The translations under genes were made by a program, and so were the position numbers. Of a stretch of DNA of 64,000 nucleotides, positions 58,666-64,000 are shown in pieces. The notes beneath the pieces are model-generated. The model had not been told where the DNA came from, ran no database searches, and saw only the letters and a program-made list of their open reading frames with translations. Positions within the stretch are counted from its first letter, which is position 1. Each line of letters opens with the position of its first letter. Source of the stretch: Talinum fruticosum (lineage: Eukaryota; Streptophyta; Magnoliopsida; Caryophyllales; Talinaceae); the NCBI GenBank assembly GCA_021018815.1, contig JAITYX010000058.1, forward strand, positions 2,187,001 through 2,251,000. Direction: 5' to 3'.

Positions 58666-59739
58666 ATTGTCTTAAGATGGAATTTTAACCTAATAAATAT
58701 TAGACTTAGAAAGTTCTATTCTTTCAGTCGAGGATAATTTAGTACTTAATTATTTTGAATTAATTATTATATTTGTTTAATCTTGGACCATAGTATTTTT
58801 ACACTTTGAGTACCACTTTGATTTTCTTTTGTAGGGGATTAAAGTATTTTAATCTTATTTTGTAAAGCAAAAGCAACCTATTTCTAGCCCTCAAACACCA
58901 GCAGACAGTAAAAACACCTCTGGACAAGGCTCAAACACCGTGTGAGGATTGTTTGTTTTCGAATCCGGTAAATAACAACTTTGGGTTTAAAAGTTGTTTC
59001 CACCCCGCATTTTAGTCTTAACCGGTGGAATGGACTACTTTTCAAGCCATGGACCAAAAGCACAATGTTCATCTTACAACTCGCTCCTTTTCCGAGTAAC
59101 TCTTACTAGCCGTTACGACGACTAATAAAGCTCACAAGTACGTAACAAGTCTCAAAAGATATTCTGCCCTGTTGTGTATAAATAGAAGCCTTTCTACAAG
59201 ACTTGAAGATTGTTGGAATTGAAATTATTCTACTCTCACTCAATCTTCTAGCTTACAACTCTAGCTCTTAAGCTTCTACTTTCTTAGTTGTAAAGAGAAA
59301 GTCTTGTAATCACTTCTACTTTGAATTTTCTGCTAAGTCCCTTGACTAAGCTGTAAGGGTTAATTAAGCTCAGCTTTTCCCTTTTTGTAAAAGTTAACTC
59401 GGTTAAGAAGTACTAGTTCGGATAAAGGAATTTCTTAGTCTAGGAAAACTTATAATAGAATTATATAAGGAAGCAATTCTATAAAGAGTCAGTCCTTGTA
59501 TTTTGTGGATTCAAAATAGTGGATTTCACTTGGTGCTTGGATTAGCACTCGTCCGTGGTTTTCTCGCCCTAGGAGGGTTTCCACATATATTGTGCGTTTT
59601 ATCTCGTTTCGAGTCTAATTCGGACTAAGAATTGCTTTCTAAGTGTTTGATTAAGCAAAAACTTTGCTAATTCAAAAATCTTCCATCACCCTATTCACCC
59701 CCTCTAGGGCGACTTACCCTCTCCAAGAGCAAACCTTCG
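58666..59739 (+). repeat. C2 3' LTR, second part
   Basis: Resumes after C4 and its duplication, matching C1's U3 in reverse complement and then the common LTR end. TATA box GTATAAATAG at 59177-59185. Ends AGAGCAAACCTTCG (CA decayed to CG). Confidence 0.87.
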
Positions 59740-60770
59740 TAAATTAGTCAAATGAATAACGAAACCGAAACCGCAAAATGTTCCGATCGAGCCTTTCTAA
59801 TTAGCCAATGAAAATTCATCCTTTTGGTCCTATTGTGATTTGGCTTTGAAAAGATTTGTAATGATTGGATCTTTTCACTAGAAGGCTTCCTATTGGACCA
59901 CAAAAAGGTAGGCTGCAGCTTAGGAACTAGCTTGCAAGTGGGCTAGTTTCTAAGGCTCGAAACGTGGCTAACTTGAGACACATCTTCTCAATCTAAGTTC
60001 TTCCTCTTCGAGTAAATTGTACAACTTCTCTAGACTCGGAAAGACTCATCCTTGCTTCTTGAAAATCACCAACCATTAACTAGAGGGGAGTGTGATTTCT
60101 GTTTCGACCGAGTTGTAAATACTTGGCTGCAAGTCTATCAACCCGTAGCTGATCATTAGGGATTGTTTTGAACCATCCTACAATGTCCAAAAACAACTAG
60201 AAGTGTCTCAATTATTACAGCACCAAATAGATGTAGGAATTGTCTCAAAAATATAAAATTTTGCTTGAAAACTAAGAACTCAACATGCTGAATTGGGAAT
60301 TCATGCGTGTACATTCCTTCTCTTCATAAATAATCTTCCTTGACTGCATTTAGGACTTATTAAAGGCCTTGACAGCCTCAAATTGCATTACTTCTAGGTT
60401 TTGTGCAAGTCTTTAATTTCTAGCTGAACTTATGCAAGCTTAAACAGGTCCGAATGTTTTGTAAATCGTTGGCAACATTGGAGATGGTTTTCCTCCATCT
60501 CAAAGAGTTCAAAACAAAGCTAAAATAATGTTCAAATTATTACAAACTAGATCTGAATAAATTGGTCAGAAGATAGCAAAAATTGAGTCCAAGTAAGAAC
60601 TTAAAGAGTTCAGTTTGGTGAGTAATGGCTGAATGATCGAATTAGTTAAGTTTTCGTAATCGAATTGATCGAGAGAAAAACAAGATCTTAATTAGACCTT
60701 AAGATATTAATAAGTCCAGCTCAGATCAAAACATAACTCAGAACATGTTTCCGATATAAATCATAGTAGG
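59740..60770. other. Unassigned sequence between C2 and C5
   Basis: About 1 kb without a credible open frame, LTR match or structured repeat that I can recognise. It could be old flanking DNA of C2 or a diverged C5 3' end. Confidence 0.5.
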
Positions 60771-60784
60771 GAAAAATTAATCGG

Positions 60785-60957
60785 AGCGAGATATGTTAAA
60801 GAGTCAAATATGAGAGCTAAATATGTAACTTAGAAACAGATATGCTAAAAAGTCAAGTATTAGAGCTAACTCAGAAATAGATATGTTAAAGAGTCAAGTA
60901 TCCGACATATTAGAGGAAAAAAAATATAACTCAGAAATAGATATGCTTAGAAAATAA
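60785..60957. repeat. Degenerate tandem repeat, about 50-bp unit
   Basis: Three to four loose copies of a unit containing GATATG(T/C)TAAA(A/G)AGTCAA, followed by a short tail and AACTCAGAAATA. It lies in what should be the 3' untranslated part of C5. Confidence 0.65.
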
Positions 60958-61079
60958 ATTTCATTCATTGCCGAGTCATATATACAAGAAACAATCAAAC
61001 AATTAACTCATAAACTCGGAAAAGGGAAAAACTCCCTTAGACCAAACATCTAAAATTTTCTACCTATGTCACTCCCCTA

Positions 61080-62634
61080 TGCATTTCAACAAAAACACCT
61101 TCGCCTATATGCTTGTGTGGAAGTAGTTGAGCGAGGAGGTCAGTAGAATTGATATATCGGAAGTAGAGATGTCCTAGTTCGGGAACCAAAGACATATCTT
61201 CCTTAGCTTCTTTTTCTTCCTCAAAGACAGTACTCGGCCGGGCTTACGAGGCAGGGGCTTTTGACTCGACCAGCATCGCTAGCCTCTTCCGAGCCACTCT
61301 TAGTATGATCGAAGAGATCAACCCGAGCTCTTTGTTACCATGATCCTCAGGCTGAGCAGCCTTCTTCCCCTTTGTTTTCTTCTTCTTTTCTCCTCCTTTC
61401 TTGGCTTTAACTTAAGCTAGTTTCTCAGCTTTAGTTGATGGTGATTTAGCAGGTCGAAGGACACCTTATAAGTGTCGGTGGTTTTGAGTCCTCAGCTGCT
61501 TTGGACTCGCGCTCATGGAGACGACTTCTCCGATAGCGTTATTCCTTAATGATATCCTTAAGCTCGGAAATTAGTTCTTGGTTCTCTTAGAGTCGAGACC
61601 GAGCTTGTTTTTGCATCGGAACCAACGTTGGAACGATAGTTGAAGATTTTAAGAGTTGATTGAAAATCCTTTGTCAAAGAAGCAAATTTGTTGGCTATTT
61701 ATACAAATTGCGCAATGAAGGAGTAGGTTGAGAAGCGGAAGGTGCAATAGGCAGTAGTGGGACCTTTGAAGTTGTCCGAGTCCGAGGAGGAGGAGGTAAC
61801 TTAGACACATGAGTCTAGATAACGGGTTTGACTTCCTAGTATCCCAGCCTGTAAGCTCATTCCTACCCAAACATACAGCGGAGTTCTAAGCAAGCCATGG
61901 GATCGGAGGGAAGAGGGACCTAAAACTACTTGAAAACAAGTAGTCACAAGTGCCTCGAAAGAAAAAGGAGCAGATTTCTTAGAATTAGTAGGCACAGTTG
62001 CCATCTCGCTCTAAAATTGAAGGAAAGAGGTCTACTTCATAACCCGTAAGAATATCATAGAGAAACTTGAGGACTTTTAAGTTAGGGTTGTCTTTATAGG
62101 AATAATGAAAGAAGAAAGATCTCATCGGAATGAAGCAAAGAAGTCTTGCTTCGACTTCATCCGAGTCACGGAGAAATTCTTTCGAACTCGGGAACCTCTT
62201 TAGCGAACTTTTCGAAGAAATCATCTGCGACTTCATTGAAGGGAACGGGGTTGGAGTTTAGAAAAAGAGTCTTCGATTGAAGAGTTTGTAAAGTAATGCA
62301 AGGTTGATCCGAATGGTCATACCTTGAACAAAAGAGGTAATGACGGCTTCGTTGGCAATCATATAAGAGTAGAATTCAAACACTAGGTTTGGATAGATGT
62401 ATTCATAAAAACAAAGATAGTTGTACACACCAGTTTTTGTGATGTGTTTCAACCAGGAGAAGGAGGTGGAGGGAAAGAATTTTCCGTCTAAAATGAAATT
62501 CCGAGCAACAAAGAATTTTGGAGGATTTAAGGCAGGTTCTTTTCCCTTACCTTGCGAAATCTCAAACCGAGTAGACTTAGTTCTAGCCTTCTTAGTGGTT
62601 GAACCTCTTCTTGAGCAGTTCCTCTCTTAGGCAT
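61080..62634 (-). pseudogene. C5 ORF2 (unassigned ORF downstream of pol), broken
   Basis: The ATG at 62634 gives M-P-K-R-G-T, matching C1 and C2. Conserved blocks are Y-N-Y-L-C-F-Y-E-Y-I-Y-P-N-L-V-F-E-F-Y (62440-62370), S-K-E-F-L-R-D-S-D-E-V-E-A-R-L-L-C-F (about 62185-62130) and L-F-P-S-I-L-E. Also seen are a P-F-S-F-E-A-L-V-T block (about 61960) and a degraded charged tail. Stops and frame changes throughout. Confidence 0.75.
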
Positions 62635-63229
62635 GTTTGCAAAGAGATTAGAGAGAGAAATGAGAGATCGAATTCGGATAGAGAAAGAAAGTGAAGAGAT
62701 TGCAGAGAGAATTTTGAATTCATAAAGAGAAAGTGAGCTCGAGTGCGTAATTGAGTTCGGAGAGCAATGAGAGTGAGAGTGAAATCAATAAGTATGCAAA
62801 GTAGAGAAAAGAAAGTGAAGCGGTGCTATTCATAGTAGAAAAGGCTTCCAACCGTCTTTCCGACTCAAATATCATACAATGGTTATTAGACCATTATGTT
62901 ACTCTACATCGTAATCGGCTAGTTTTCCAAGAACTTTCATCCAATGGCTAGTTTCTGCTGATTGTTTGCATGACGAACAGAGAGTGAGAGAAGAAAGAGT
63001 TTTTGAAAACTTTTATGAGATTCTCCATTTATCTATAGATGACCTCAAAATTTTGAGGTCCATTTTGCTCATAATCCGAGTCCGACACATTATACTCTCT
63101 CGAGTGACTAAGCACACTCGGAGTACTAATAACTCATAGCTCAATTTCACTCCGAGTTAACTATCCGCGAGTTAACTATTCAAAGCATATAACATATAAT
63201 CATGAAAGAGTAAATCATGCAATAAATCT

Positions 63230-63830
63230 CATAATCATACATGAATCATTCCAAGTTCATTCATAATAAAACAAAACTGATCCTCACTAAAAGGTTTAGT
63301 GAAAATTTCAGCTAACTCGAAACTTGGTAGGAATAAATTCAAGCTCAATATCACCATTCTCGGAATGGTCTCTCGAAAAATGATACCTGACCTTAATACG
63401 CTTAGTCTTTGAGTAATGAATTGGATTCTTAGTGATACTAATTGCACTTTGATTGTCACACTTGATTGGGATGGAAGTGAATGATAGTCCAAGATCCTTC
63501 AAGTGCTCGCTTGATCCATAAAATTTGACCACAGAGAAGCTCCAACCGCAATGTACTCGGTGTTAACAATTAATAGAGTAACCGAGTTCTGTTTCTTTGA
63601 GTGCCAGGAGACGAGGGATTGACCCGAAATTGGCATGCTCTTGAAGTGCTCTTTCTATCAGCCTTGTATCCAAGTATAGTCAGCATCCGAGTATTAAGTG
63701 AGAGTCAATTCTAAGTCTTTTGAAAACCATAGACCAAGATTGTAAGTCCCTATAAGATATCTAAAAATTCTCTTCACCGAAGTAAGATGTGATTCTTTTG
63801 AATTAGCTTGAAATCTTCCATAAAATCAAA
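63230..63830 (-). pseudogene. C5 RNase H remnant
   Basis: Minus-strand blocks C-D-N-Q-S-A-I-S-I-T-K-N-P (about 63455-63415), H-F-S-R-D-H-S-E, G-D-I-E-L-E-F-I-P-T and I-F-T-K-P-F (63300). These are the conserved C-terminal end of copia RNase H. The region right of 63540 is degraded. The reverse transcriptase is missing. Confidence 0.85.
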
Positions 63831-63879
63831 TAATAAAGATGATATTTGGCACAAAGGCGGATAATGAGGCGGTAGAACT

Positions 63880-64000
63880 TTTGGAATATTATGCAAAAAG
63901 GAACTAACATTTAATTATGGTTCGGGAAAGAACCGTAGTTAAAAACTCAAGTTGAACCTATAATGACACTTGACCCTATGGATCTACATAAGAACCATAG
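63880..64000. mobile_element. Partial DNA-transposon end (subterminal repeats)
   Basis: Contains TAATTATGGTTCGGGAAAGA followed by ACCGTAGTTAAAA, a short hairpin, then CTATAATGACACTTGACC and AAGAACCATAG. This resembles the subterminal arrays of the CACTA element at 5341-10210 (TTAACCACGGTTAAAA, GACGGTTC). The terminus itself lies beyond the window. Confidence 0.45.

Larger units (their letters stand above)
25785..59739 (+). mobile_element. Ty1/copia (Sirevirus-like) element C2, host of three nested insertions
   Basis: C2 is assembled from four blocks in continuous order: 25785-28920 (5' LTR end, PBS, gag, protease, start of integrase), 39558-42732 (rest of integrase, reverse transcriptase, RNase H, ORF2 start), 45890-47687 (ORF2 end, PPT, LTR start) and 58661-59739 (LTR end). 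The gaps are C3, solo LTR B and C4, each with its own 5-base duplication, and homology resumes exactly across each. The 5' LTR has lost its U3. The TG...CA ends of the 3' LTR have decayed to TA...CG. This is the oldest element of the cluster by nesting. Confidence 0.9.
60960..63830 (-). mobile_element. Ty1/copia (Sirevirus-like) element C5, remnant
   Basis: Minus-strand RNase H (63830 to 63230) followed by an ORF2 remnant (62634 to about 61080) and a 3' untranslated stretch alike to C1's (60960-61090, compare 17740-17880). No LTR or upstream pol is found in the window. The RNase H end is scrambled near 63815-63875 and gives way to another element. Confidence 0.8.

Overview
This is a repeat-dominated stretch of a flowering-plant nuclear genome, probably a eudicot. 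That reading rests on a plant-type copper amine oxidase with spliced exons, a 4CL-like acyl-CoA synthetase pseudogene with GT-AG introns, Sirevirus-like Ty1/copia retrotransposons, and hAT and CACTA DNA transposons. I see no bacterial operon, CRISPR array, tRNA or rRNA. The only intact-looking host coding sequence is at the extreme left edge.

Left part (1-17080). Two exons of a secreted copper amine oxidase gene lie on the minus strand (1601 to 182), and the gene continues off the left edge. Next come a 39-bp duplication flanking a terminal-inverted-repeat element, a 329-bp near-perfect hairpin, and a decayed hAT element on the minus strand. The hAT transposase was split by a CACTA element (5341-10210, TSD ATC), which was itself split by a 3.2-kb solo LTR (6241-9459, TSD CTCGG). 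A second CACTA-like end lies at 11484. It is followed by a minus-strand 4CL-like pseudogene (16177 to 13158) that keeps its introns but has two in-frame stops and lacks its N-terminal exon and a normal last exon.

Right part (17081-64000). At least five related Ty1/copia elements (C1-C5) sit here, with an extra open reading frame (ORF2) between pol and the 3' LTR. C1 is on the minus strand (17081-25784). It is joined head-to-head to C2 on the plus strand (25785-59739). C2 is the oldest host element. It was interrupted by C3 (28921-39557, TSD GGATG) in its integrase, by a second solo LTR of the 3.2-kb family (42733-45889, TSD GATAT) in its ORF2, and by C4 (47688-58660, TSD AAAGG) in its 3' LTR. 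C5 is a minus-strand remnant (about 60770-63830). The last 120 bases look like part of another DNA transposon.

All retroelement and transposon coding regions are broken by stops, frameshifts or insertions, so each is called a pseudogene. No autonomous mobile element is present. The amine oxidase is the only host gene likely to be functional. The observations most worth checking are the hairpin, the 39-bp flanking duplication, the gag-to-TATA fusion in C1, the conserved ORF2, and a recurrent CTCGG/CTTAG/CTCGT alternation that may be a sequencing artefact.
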